18,461 bases of DNA. Origin: Pyrinomonadaceae bacterium. GTDB lineage: Bacteria; Acidobacteriota; Blastocatellia; Pyrinomonadales; Pyrinomonadaceae. The notes under the pieces are model-generated. The model ran no database searches, was not told where the DNA came from, and was given only the letters and a program-made list of their open reading frames with translations. Below, piece after piece: positions 1 through 7,689 of the stretch; position 1 is the first letter of the stretch, and the number at the start of each line of letters is the position of its first letter. Made by a program: the position numbers and the translations under genes. Where the stretch lies: assembly GCA_013695245.1 (NCBI GenBank), contig JACDAW010000238.1, positions 1 to 18,461 of the forward strand, in the 5' to 3' direction.

Positions 1-299
1 ACACGCCCTTGCTCGTCGCGCCATGCTTCGACATTCTCCGAATTTATTGCGCGGGCAATCAATTCAATGTCTGTTCCCGGCGGTAATTCGATCACTACCG
101 AAGCGCGTGCGCCCTCCGCCAACTCGCTGTTGATGCCTACGGTCTCCAACAAACCCGCGCGCACGTCTTTAGCAATTGCGGCAAGCACGCCGCGTGTCGC
201 TTTCAGTAATCGTTTTTGCCTCTGCAACACATTTGAATTATGAGGCGCAGCCGTATCGCCCTGTCCATCCAACGGCAGGGGCGGAGCGTGCCACGCCAT
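1..299 (-). CDS. hypothetical protein, N-terminal part (gene runs off the window)
   Basis: An open frame of 99 codons on the minus strand begins at ATG 299 and is still open at base 1, so the C-terminus is missing. The visible protein starts MAWHAPPLPLDGQ, continues with a basic helical stretch (about residues 24-45, with QRQKRLLKATRGVLAAIA), and then has a section that looks like alternating strands and helices, including VVIELPPGTDIELIARAIN. I do not recognise the family. The start was chosen because a G-rich Shine-Dalgarno-like run (309-313) lies 9 nt upstream and an in-frame TGA lies only a few codons further upstream. An in-frame GTG upstream of the ATG is a less likely alternative. The gene is transcribed away from ridA, so the two share the 300-689 intergenic region. 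Confidence 0.6.
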   Translation of the reverse strand, partial: MAWHAPPLPLDGQGDTAAPHNSNVLQRQKRLLKATRGVLAAIAKDVRAGLLETVGINSELAEGARASVVIELPPGTDIELIARAINSENVEAWRDEQGR

Positions 300-308
300 C
301 AATTTCGT

Positions 309-322
309 CCCCCGCACGGGGG
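309..322 (-). promoter_or_regulatory. GC hairpin covering a ribosome binding site
   Basis: On the minus strand five C, the loop GTGC and five G form a perfect hairpin. The G run is the only Shine-Dalgarno-like sequence for the gene starting at 299, 9 nt upstream of its ATG. When folded, the hairpin would mask the ribosome binding site. The structure is seen in the sequence; a regulatory role is inference. Confidence 0.35.
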
Positions 323-653
323 GCCCGCCCTCAACGGCGAGTTCTCAAAACTTTTCCCAGCGCCCGCGCCACCGACTCATGCTCGTCTCTCCCCGCTTAT
401 CTTTCTTCCGTTATCCTTTGGATTTGTGCCCGTTGCTCTTACGCAACGACGTGCTCATGCTTAGAACATATAACAATGATCGGCGATGTCTTCAATGATG
501 TCCAGAGTGTGAGCCACCGTTACCCTCATCTTTTGCGCTAGCGTTCCACGCAGCAAGTAAATCGATCAACTGACTGTAGCTCTCCAAATCGAGCGCAACT
601 GTCGTCCTACCCGATATAAAACTCTACCGCTTCGCTCTTAGTATAAAGTGCGT

Positions 654-682
654 TTGACCAAAGCCGCGCAGCGCATTATCTT
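654..682 (+). promoter_or_regulatory. candidate ridA promoter, possibly giving a leaderless mRNA
   Basis: TTGACC (654-659), a 17-nt spacer and TATCTT (677-682) resemble a sigma-70 promoter. Transcription would start about 7 nt after the -10 box, essentially on the ridA ATG at 690. The GGGAG at 684-688 is only one base from that ATG, too close for a normal Shine-Dalgarno sequence, which fits leaderless initiation. Confidence 0.3.
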
Positions 683-689
683 CGGGAGT

Positions 690-1079
690 ATGGAAATCCA
701 AACGATACAGACGCCGAACGCGCCGACCCCGGCCGGGCATTATTCGCAAGCCGTCGTTTATAGCAATACAGTTTATGTCGCGGGGCAACTCGCCATTGAC
801 CCGCGCACCGGAGAGAAGAAACTCGGCTCGATTGAAGAACAAACCGAGCAGGTGCTGAAGAACGTAGATGAGATACTAAAAGCTGCCGGAAGCGACTTGA
901 GTCGCGTGCTTAAAGTAAATGTGTATGTCTCAGACATCAGTCTATGGAGCGCGATCAACCTCGTGTACGCCAAGTTCATGGGCGAGCATCGCCCCGCCCG
1001 CGCAGTTATACCGACGAAAGAACTGCACCACGGTTTCCTCGTCGAGATAGATGTTATTGCGGCCACACGCATCAGTTAG
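690..1079 (+). CDS. ridA: RidA family reactive enamine/imine deaminase
   Basis: The 129-residue product matches the RidA/YjgF/UK114 family in length and layout. RidA proteins are cytosolic homotrimers that hydrolyse reactive 2-aminoacrylate-type enamines/imines, released by PLP enzymes such as threonine dehydratase, to 2-keto acids and ammonia, protecting PLP enzymes. Family hallmarks include the N-terminal NAP-x-P-x-GHYSQAV segment (residues about 10-20), VYVAGQLAIDPRTG, the helix with EEQTEQVLKNVDEILKAAG, and the C-terminal PARAVIPTKELHHGFLVEIDVIA. The active-site arginine is the R of PARAVIP. The ATG at 690 is preferred over an in-frame GTG at 648 because it gives the usual family N-terminus; the longer form would add 14 unconserved residues. 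The gene is convergent with the chemosensory operon, which ends 90 bases downstream. Confidence 0.93.
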   Translation: MEIQTIQTPNAPTPAGHYSQAVVYSNTVYVAGQLAIDPRTGEKKLGSIEEQTEQVLKNVDEILKAAGSDLSRVLKVNVYVSDISLWSAINLVYAKFMGEHRPARAVIPTKELHHGFLVEIDVIAATRIS

Positions 1080-1094
1080 GAGAGCGCGTCTGTC

Positions 1095-1119
1095 GAAGTG
1101 GTTTCAGCAAACCTTCTTC
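1095..1119 (+). terminator. weak hairpin after ridA, between convergent genes
   Basis: GAAG-t-GGTTT, loop CAGC, AAACC-tt-CTTC forms a two-part stem 16 bases after the ridA stop. It is followed by a pyrimidine-rich stretch but not a real T run. It could act as a weak bidirectional terminator between ridA and the kinase gene. Confidence 0.3.
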
Positions 1120-1169
1120 GCCTTCAACACCGCTGCCTATTGCGTGTGCTCTCGCCTGTTAGGAGCTTT

Positions 1170-4100
1170 TTAAGCGGACGGCTGATGTAGAGGCAGCGCG
1201 GCGAGGCGAGTGATTGAAGCGAGCAGCACGTCGTCTTGGTAAGGCTTCGTTAAATATTCACTCGCGCCCAGACTGAGAGCCTTCTGGCGATGCTTCTCGC
1301 CTGCGCGCGATGTGATCATCACGACCGGGATGTGGCGCATCGTCTCTTGCTGGCGCAGCGTAGCGAGTAGTTCATAGCCGTCCATGCGCGGCATTTCAAC
1401 ATCGAGGAGAATCACCGACGGCAGTTCGCCTGCGTTGCTGTTGTGCAGAATTTCGAGCGCGTCGAGTCCGTCCTTAGCAGGAACGGCAATCCACTCGGTA
1501 TGTTTGAGGAGATTCATCATCACGCGCCGCACGCTTGGGCTATCGTCAACGATCAATACGCGGCGACGAGGAGCGCCTGAACGCGGCGCGGCGTGTAACG
1601 GGGAATCCGAGCCAGCGTGCGCGGACGACATAAGAACAGTGGTGCTTCGGTTGTCGCTCCGCACAATGTCGTCTGGATTGAGGATGGGGATCACGCGCCC
1701 ATCGCCCATCACGGTTGCGCCCATCACACCGTAAATCCGGCGCAGCTCCGCGCCGAAAGATTTAACGACGATTTCACGTCCCTCGACGATCTCATCGGCG
1801 ACGAGCGCGGCCGCTTCTCCCGCCGTGCGCAAGATAAGCACAGGGGCGCGCTTCACGTTATCTGCAATCTCACCCTCCGTGAGCCGTAACCACTTGGCGA
1901 GATGAATAACGGGATAGCTCACCTCATAATTCGCCTCTGCGATGCGCAAGATTCCTTCGCTGCGCATCGCATCAAGCATTCTTTCGCCAGCATGGACGAC
2001 ATGGCGCACGGCACTCGTCGGGATCGCGTAAGTCGCTCCGTGCGACCGGACGAGGAGCGCGCGCGTGACGGCAAGCGTTAACGGCAAACGAATCGTGAGG
2101 CGCGTGCCTGCGCCCGTGTTTGATTCGAGATCGAGCGTGCCTTGCAAACGCTCAACCGTGTCGCGCACAACGTCCATCCCGACACCGCGCCCTGAGATTT
2201 CGCTCACGCGCCCGGCCGTTGAAAGACCGGGCAGGAAGACGAGCGCGAGCTTATCTTTTTCCGTCATCCGCGCGGCCGCTTCTTCCGTAATAAAGTTTGC
2301 TTCGACGGCGCGCGCGCACACCACTGAAGAGTCAATGCCACCGCCATCGTCCGTAATCGTGATCACGACTTGTGAGCCTTCATAGGCGGCGCGCAAATTG
2401 ATCGTGCCTTGTTCGGATTTACCGAGCGCGCGGCGCGCGTCCACACTCTCGATGCCGTGACTGACGGCGTTGCGCAGAATGTGAAGCAACGGGTCGGCCA
2501 TTTGATCGAGCACCGTCGTGTCGAGTTCGACGCTTGCGCCGTCAATAATCAAGCGCGCCTGTTTGCCTTCAGCATCAGCCGCGACGCGCACAGTGCGTTC
2601 GAGACGCGCGGCAAGTGTCTGAAGAGGAATCATGCGCACGCGCATCAAACGCTCTTGTACATCGTTCGTTAAACGACGCTGCCGCAGCAATGCGCCTTCA
2701 AAGTTGCCGTGCAGAGTTTTGAGTTCATTATGCACCGCCGCCGCGTCGGTGCTCGCTTCCGCCAATTGGCGCGTTAAGCGATGAAACTCCGTGTAGCGGT
2801 CAAGTTCAAGTTCGTCAAAACCGTGTCCTTGCCCGCTCGCCGTCTCAGAAACGTTATGCGAGTAGAGAGAGGCGCGCGCAGGCGGCATCCATTCCTGTGT
2901 TGCGCCAGACAATGCTGCGGTGGTGGGCGGCATCGCAGTTGGCGATGCGAGTTGTAAACGTGTGAGTCCGGCCGGGTTGAAATAATCAGTGTTGCCGATA
3001 GCCTCCGCCGATGCGCCTGCAAACCCAGTGATGCGCTCGGCTCCGCTTCGCAGGAAACTCGCTTCATATTCGGTTTCGAGTTTTATCGAAACGCGGCGCA
3101 AGCGCTCGGTGCTGCGCAGCAACTCTTCGTTTTCACGCTGCAAGTCCGCCACGTAATTTTCGAGCGCGGTGCGGCTGATGACAAGCTCGCCGACGAGTTT
3201 CATAACGCTGTCGAGACGTTCAAGCGGCACACGCACGACGCGGCGCGCGTTCGCGCGCTTGCCTGCTGCTTGAGATTCGGCTTCACTATTACCGATAAAA
3301 GTATTAACCGCATCTTCGCTACGCAGGGCGTTCGGTTCTTGAGCGCGCGTTTCGAGCGGCGCGTTTGTGCGCAAAGCATCGGAGACGAAAACTGCTGGTG
3401 CATCCTTAATCAATTCATTGCTGGCAAACTCCGCTTCACGCGCGATGAAGTCAGATGTTTGAGGGACAATGGAAGGCGCATCCGCGCCGTCGCTTTGTGC
3501 GCTCTGCGGTAACGCGGCGCGCGATTCTATCGAGGCGAGCGGAGTTGCGCCTTTGCTGGTCGCAGCGAAGAGTGAATCGTATTGCGCGTATAGCTCAGTG
3601 AACAGCAGGCGGAAGCTGTCGGGCGTTGCGCCGCGCGCAAGGTGTTCGATCACGTCGGTCGAGCGCAGCAATAAATTTAACGCGGCGCGATCAACGCTTG
3701 CATGATTTTCGTAAAGCTGATCGAGCAAATCTTCCATGCGGTGCGCAACGCGCGCGGCCGTTTTTAAGCCCACGACTCCGGCGGCGCCCTTAAGTGTGTG
3801 CGTGCTGCGCCGGACATCTTGCAACACATCACGGTCGTCCGGGTTACTTGCGAGCGCGGCGAGTCCCGCGCTCATCGTTCGCAAATGCTCCTCCGCCTCT
3901 TCCTGAAAAACTTCGAGCATCTCCGGATCAACTGCTTCTATCGCTTCAACCTTCGGCGAAACAACTGCGGATGGTTGCTCACCAATTTGCGCTGGCAGGT
4001 CAGCTTGCATCTCGACATCGAACTGCTGAGCACCGGTTTGCGCGAATGGAGGCGGAAGCTCATCGCTGCCAAATTGCTCGTTAACCGTCGGCGCGTCAAA

Positions 4101-4658
4101 CTGCATCGTGGGTTGAAGTGAAGCTTCGTCGAATTGCGAATCGAGAAACTCAGGCGCGAGCGCAGCATCACCATCGTCACCGAAGTTTGGCATCTCGAAC
4201 GCCTCCGGTACAGTCAGTTCCGGCGGCGGAAAAGCGAGATGATCTTCGTGTGCTTCTTCATCCGGTTTGACATGCTGATCAAATTCGGCTGGTGAGCTTG
4301 CGGCAGTCGCACCTTGAATGTTCTCGTCGAAATCTGCGGCAAGGCGAAGGAGTTGCTCGGTGACGGATGCAAAGTCATTGCACACTTCGGCGGCAAGGGC
4401 ATCATTAGATGCGCGCTCGCCAGTCGCGATCTCTTCAAGTTTATGCTCGATGCTTCGCGCTGCGTCGCTCAACTCGCTTAAGCCAAGCATCGCCGATGCG
4501 CCGGAGATAGTGTGTGTCAGGCGATGGGCTTGCTCTAAGCAATCGGTTCGAGCGTGATCGGCAAAGTAACACGCAAGCGCGCGCTCAACTTCCGGCACGT
4601 AGCCGCTCATCTCTTCGAGGAAGCCTGCGAACAATTCTCGATCAACTTGTTTCGTCAC
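1170..4658 (-). CDS. ChpA/PilL-like hybrid chemotaxis histidine kinase (2 Hpt, CheA core, CheW, receiver)
   Basis: This 1162-residue protein is the kinase of the chemosensory operon. Domains in order: Hpt1 (about 1-110, likely phospho-His H49 in HTISGAS); an acidic, proline-containing linker; Hpt2 (about 240-345, phospho-His H287 in canonical HTLKGAA); a dimerisation domain split by an insertion (about 473-690, with VPLERLDSVMKLVGELVISR and a second half ELELDRYTEFHRLTRQLAE); an ATPase domain (N box around N730/H734, G1 ITDDGGGID 768-776, G2 GRGVGMDVV 823-831); a CheW-like P5 domain (about 862-1000); and a C-terminal receiver (1032-1157; D1038, D1039, phospho-acceptor D1086, T1116, K1138). 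The split dimerisation domain with DRYTEFHRLTRQLAE is typical of ChpA/PilL kinases of type IV pilus chemosensory systems. The start is GTG 4658, with AGAGG 6 nt upstream. It should phosphorylate the PilG- and PilH-like receivers encoded upstream. ChpA of Pseudomonas has many more phosphotransfer domains, so this is a compact version. Confidence 0.93.
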   Translation of the reverse strand: MTKQVDRELFAGFLEEMSGYVPEVERALACYFADHARTDCLEQAHRLTHTISGASAMLGLSELSDAARSIEHKLEEIATGERASNDALAAEVCNDFASVTEQLLRLAADFDENIQGATAASSPAEFDQHVKPDEEAHEDHLAFPPPELTVPEAFEMPNFGDDGDAALAPEFLDSQFDEASLQPTMQFDAPTVNEQFGSDELPPPFAQTGAQQFDVEMQADLPAQIGEQPSAVVSPKVEAIEAVDPEMLEVFQEEAEEHLRTMSAGLAALASNPDDRDVLQDVRRSTHTLKGAAGVVGLKTAARVAHRMEDLLDQLYENHASVDRAALNLLLRSTDVIEHLARGATPDSFRLLFTELYAQYDSLFAATSKGATPLASIESRAALPQSAQSDGADAPSIVPQTSDFIAREAEFASNELIKDAPAVFVSDALRTNAPLETRAQEPNALRSEDAVNTFIGNSEAESQAAGKRANARRVVRVPLERLDSVMKLVGELVISRTALENYVADLQRENEELLRSTERLRRVSIKLETEYEASFLRSGAERITGFAGASAEAIGNTDYFNPAGLTRLQLASPTAMPPTTAALSGATQEWMPPARASLYSHNVSETASGQGHGFDELELDRYTEFHRLTRQLAEASTDAAAVHNELKTLHGNFEGALLRQRRLTNDVQERLMRVRMIPLQTLAARLERTVRVAADAEGKQARLIIDGASVELDTTVLDQMADPLLHILRNAVSHGIESVDARRALGKSEQGTINLRAAYEGSQVVITITDDGGGIDSSVVCARAVEANFITEEAAARMTEKDKLALVFLPGLSTAGRVSEISGRGVGMDVVRDTVERLQGTLDLESNTGAGTRLTIRLPLTLAVTRALLVRSHGATYAIPTSAVRHVVHAGERMLDAMRSEGILRIAEANYEVSYPVIHLAKWLRLTEGEIADNVKRAPVLILRTAGEAAALVADEIVEGREIVVKSFGAELRRIYGVMGATVMGDGRVIPILNPDDIVRSDNRSTTVLMSSAHAGSDSPLHAAPRSGAPRRRVLIVDDSPSVRRVMMNLLKHTEWIAVPAKDGLDALEILHNSNAGELPSVILLDVEMPRMDGYELLATLRQQETMRHIPVVMITSRAGEKHRQKALSLGASEYLTKPYQDDVLLASITRLAALPLHQPSA

Positions 4659-4794
4659 CTTACACCTCTACGTTTTCGTTCGCGCGAAACATTCCAGCAG
4701 CGATAACATTTACGCGGCGACACCGATGAGCATCGCGTTAGAGCGCGATCTCTTTCCCCTGCTCGCGGATTTCTGATCGGCCAACGCCGCGCGC

Positions 4795-7344
4795 TTAATT
4801 GTTGCTAAACACAACGTCAGGTTTCGTCACGCTCGCTTGGTCGGCAGCGCGGTTATCCTCATCACGATTATTTTCGTTGTGTCCGTTGCCGTCGTGATCA
4901 TCATCGGCGTTATGAACGCTGATGTTGTGATCGTCGTTCTCATCGTCTGTGGGCGTGAAGACAACTTCGGATTCCAATTCGTCGAATGCTTCGTCGCTAA
5001 ACGGCGCGACCATCTCGTATTCAGGCATCAGTTCGAGCGGTTCTTCGGTGCGGACGAATGTATCGCTTTCTTTGAGTTCGTTGCTGTCCGGCAGTTTGAA
5101 GGTGACGATTGAACTATGCAGAGTTTCGGCGAGCGAAACGAGGCTGCGCACTGAAACAGTAGCTTGCTGCGTGCCTGTCGCAACTTGCTCCGTGACATCG
5201 GAGATGCCGAGCATCGCCCGCGCGATCTCTTCCGAGCCGCGCGCCTGCTGCTGCGAAGCTTGCGAGATCGATCCGATCAAATTCGCCAAACGATTTGAAA
5301 CCGTTTCGATATCAGCGAGCGCGCCTCCCGCTTCGTTCGCCAAGCCTGAACCTTCGACCACTTCGCGCGTTGTGTCTTCCATCGCCGCGACGGCCTCGCT
5401 CGTTTCGGACTGAATCGTTTTTATGAGCGTGGCGATCTGCTTCGTCGCATCCGCCGATCTTTCGGCGAGACGTTCGACCTCTTCGGCGACGACTGCAAAG
5501 CCGCGACCCGCTTCGCCCGCCGTCGAAGCTTGGATTGATGCGTTTAGAGCGAGCAGACTTGTGCGCACGGCCAAGTCGTCAATCACCCCCGTGATTTCGC
5601 CGATCTCCTGCGAGCGTTCGCCGAGTCGCTTAATGCGCTTCGAGGTTTCCTGCACTTGCTCGCGTATCTTGCCCATCGCCGTGATGTTGTTCTGCATGGC
5701 GAGTGCGCCGTGCTGCGCGGAAGAGCGCGCTTCGTCGGCAACGTTTGCCGAAAGCGTCGCGGCTTCGGAAACTTCCTGAATCGAAGCGGCCATCGCTTCG
5801 ACGTTCCGCGAAGTTTCGGCGATCTGAATTGACTGCGTTTCCGACCCTGTGGCGAGTTGTTCAGTCGTCTGTTGAATTTCGCTTGCTGATGAACTCACCT
5901 GCAGCGTCGCCTGCTTAACTTGCATAATGACTTGCCGCAACTCGGCGATCATGTAGTTGAATGCGTCGGCGATAGCGCCCGTTTCGTTGGCCGTGACTTC
6001 CGCTTCCGCGCGAAGGTCGCCCGATGCGACTTCCGACACTTCTTCGAGAAGCTTCATAATTGATTCTTGAATCGCGTCGCGTTGCTCGCGCGATTGCACA
6101 AGGGAAAGCGTGTTGTCGAGCATGTTCTTGAAGGCGATGCCGAAACGATCATGAGCCGAGCGCGGTTCAACTCTCACATCTAAGTTACCCGCCGCGATCT
6201 CATCGGAGACGTTCGCCATGCCGCGCAGATAATCGGTCATGCGTTTGAATGACGTACCAAAACGGTCGTCGGAGGAGCGCGGCGTAACTTCAACCGAGAG
6301 ATCGCCATCGGCGATGCGGTCGGAGGTATCCGCCATCTCCTTGAAGTAGCGCGTCATGTTCTCCATCGCCATCAGCATGTGACCGACTTCGTCGTTGCGG
6401 CGCGGCGCAGTTAAATCAACCGACACGTTGCCCGCCGCGAGCGCGTCCGCCGCTTCGACGGCCGTTGCGAGCGGCTGCGTCATGCGACGCACGAGCAGGT
6501 AGCAGAGCGCGGAGATGAGCAGCGCGAAGAGCAACACCTTGAGCATCGAATCCTTGATCGTGCGGCCGACGAGACCGCTTAAGGCCGGATCGGAATTTGA
6601 ATAAGCGGCGACAACCTTGTAATTCCACGGCTCGAATCGCGTGGTAATGTAATTCCAGTTGACGGCTTCGTTCGCAAATGTCGCGCGGCCGATGTTATCC
6701 ATCAGAGAGCCGTTGACGCCTTCACCGTTTTTGGTTTCTTCCATCTTCTTAACAAACTCTGCATCGGCGCTACGCGACTTGAAGACGGGTTTGCCGTTCG
6801 AGTCAATGAGCGCGATGTAACCTTGTTCAAGAAGTTTCGTTTCTTCAATCGCCGTGCCGACTTCGGAGAGCGAGCGCATTGGGTAGCCGACGTGCATTGC
6901 TCCGATGACGTTGCCTGACGAATCGCGGATGGGTTCGTAGCCGGTGATGTGCGGCACTCCGGCGACGTTCGTTAAGCCGTAAAAGGATTCACCGGAACGA
7001 AGCCGCTCAAATGCTTTGTTGATTCTTTCCATTTTGACGCCGATGCCGCGCCCAGCATTCACGTCTTGCCCGCTGCTGCTACTGCTGACTTGGATAAACT
7101 CGTCGTTGCCTTGATTGTTGACACGTTTGACGAAGAGCGCGACTGTGCCGCCCGTCAGATCGGCGACCTTGTCAACAATCGTGAAGTTGTTCGTCTGCGA
7201 AGCGCCGCCGAACGCAAGGTTCGGCACAAACTCGTTTCCGATCTGCGTCGTGCCATTGAGTGAAGGCGCGCCCGCGCGTCGCCCTTCGTCTTGGAGCACG
7301 CGCATAGTTGTTTGGACTTCGCCTTGCACGAAGTGATTGATCAC
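4795..7344 (-). CDS. PilJ-like methyl-accepting chemotaxis protein, intact body; first membrane helix interrupted
   Basis: This uninterrupted frame (849 codons from GTG 7344) encodes nearly all of a chemoreceptor. It has a Cache-type periplasmic sensor (about 40-250, including GESFYGLTNVAGVPHITGYEPI and VIGAMHVGYP), a membrane helix at 267-286, a chain of HAMP-like units (about 287-470), and a cytoplasmic signalling domain with the hairpin tip around 588-632 (IDDLAVRTSLLALNASIQAS, then AGEAGRGFAVVAEEVERLAERS). The signalling domain and its lead-in (ETGAIADAFNYMIAELRQVI) are PilJ-like. There is no CheR/CheB-binding pentapeptide at the C-terminus; instead residues 799-836 are rich in Asp, His and Asn. 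GTG 7344 has no good ribosome binding site and would leave the sensor without its first membrane anchor. The natural start is ATG 7587, which is in frame but separated by two stop codons (separate entry). The receptor should activate the kinase through the CheW adaptor encoded just upstream. Confidence 0.85.
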   Translation of the reverse strand: MINHFVQGEVQTTMRVLQDEGRRAGAPSLNGTTQIGNEFVPNLAFGGASQTNNFTIVDKVADLTGGTVALFVKRVNNQGNDEFIQVSSSSSGQDVNAGRGIGVKMERINKAFERLRSGESFYGLTNVAGVPHITGYEPIRDSSGNVIGAMHVGYPMRSLSEVGTAIEETKLLEQGYIALIDSNGKPVFKSRSADAEFVKKMEETKNGEGVNGSLMDNIGRATFANEAVNWNYITTRFEPWNYKVVAAYSNSDPALSGLVGRTIKDSMLKVLLFALLISALCYLLVRRMTQPLATAVEAADALAAGNVSVDLTAPRRNDEVGHMLMAMENMTRYFKEMADTSDRIADGDLSVEVTPRSSDDRFGTSFKRMTDYLRGMANVSDEIAAGNLDVRVEPRSAHDRFGIAFKNMLDNTLSLVQSREQRDAIQESIMKLLEEVSEVASGDLRAEAEVTANETGAIADAFNYMIAELRQVIMQVKQATLQVSSSASEIQQTTEQLATGSETQSIQIAETSRNVEAMAASIQEVSEAATLSANVADEARSSAQHGALAMQNNITAMGKIREQVQETSKRIKRLGERSQEIGEITGVIDDLAVRTSLLALNASIQASTAGEAGRGFAVVAEEVERLAERSADATKQIATLIKTIQSETSEAVAAMEDTTREVVEGSGLANEAGGALADIETVSNRLANLIGSISQASQQQARGSEEIARAMLGISDVTEQVATGTQQATVSVRSLVSLAETLHSSIVTFKLPDSNELKESDTFVRTEEPLELMPEYEMVAPFSDEAFDELESEVVFTPTDDENDDHNISVHNADDDHDGNGHNENNRDEDNRAADQASVTKPDVVFSNN

Positions 7345-7587
7345 CTCAAGGTCGCGCGTGATGCTTGCGCCTTGCGCGCGCGCGTCCGCCTCCGTCTTCG
7401 CTTTGAGCGATCTGATGTTGGCATAGCCGGTGTAGATCTAGATCATAACAAAAAAATAAAAAAAAAATCACGCGACCGCAGCTGCCAGCTTGAAACTTAA
7501 GCGACGGGTGAGTCCGGCGAAAGACATTTTCCCACGATGTTTCTCTTCAACCGGTTCGCTGGGTGATCCAAACATTGACTCGTACAT
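7345..7587 (-). pseudogene. interrupted 5' end of the chemoreceptor gene (two in-frame stops)
   Basis: ATG 7587 has an excellent AAGGAG (7596-7601) 8 nt upstream and starts a basic cytoplasmic leader leading into a membrane helix (LTRRLSFKLAAAVA). Codon 40 is TGA (7468-7470). The next codons are TTT TTT TTT TAT TTT TTT GTT ATG ATC, then codon 50 is TAG (7438-7440), followed by IYTGYANIRSLKAKTEADA, a typical post-helix periplasmic start. Everything stays in one frame and joins the receptor body at codon 82. Without the stops the gene would encode 930 residues with a proper first membrane helix. TGA and TAG are each one base from leucine codons (TTA, TTG). Either the gene was recently inactivated, the low-complexity tract was misread, or unusual decoding occurs. 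A plain frameshift in the T run does not explain it, because TGA lies before the run. Confidence 0.7.
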
Positions 7588-7689
7588 TACTTTGACTCCT
7601 TAAGATTTATGTCCTCTGAGAGGGCAGACGGCGGTGGCGGCGGGCTTCTTATTGCAGAAACAAGCGGCGCGTGATGGAAAGATTAATCG

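Larger units (their letters stand above)
300..689. promoter_or_regulatory. divergent intergenic region between the hypothetical gene and ridA
   Basis: There is no convincing gene in these 390 bases. On the minus strand, TTGAAG (490-495) and TATATG (467-472) are spaced by 17 nt and could drive the gene starting at 299, giving a leader of about 160 nt. On the plus strand, TTGACC (654-659) and TATCTT (677-682) are spaced by 17 nt just before ridA. A G/C hairpin (309-322) overlaps the minus-strand ribosome binding site. These are eye-matched promoter candidates, not measured ones. Confidence 0.35.

Noticed and set aside
176..541. Plus-strand reading frame at the window start
   Set aside because: It overlaps the better supported minus-strand gene, has no family-like features and no ribosome binding site.
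4837..5112. Hydrophobic plus-strand reading frame that looks like a membrane protein
   Set aside because: It is the complement of the Asp/His/Asn-rich receptor tail, which automatically gives Val/Ile-rich codons on the other strand; there is no ribosome binding site.
7438..7470. A simple frameshift in the T10 tract as the reason for the broken chemoreceptor
   Set aside because: The upstream and downstream parts are already in the same frame, and the TGA lies before the T run, so a gain or loss of T cannot remove it.
7438..7470. Alternative genetic code reading TGA or TAG as sense
   Set aside because: Other clear genes in the window end naturally at TGA (cheW) and TAG (ridA and others) at the expected family length.
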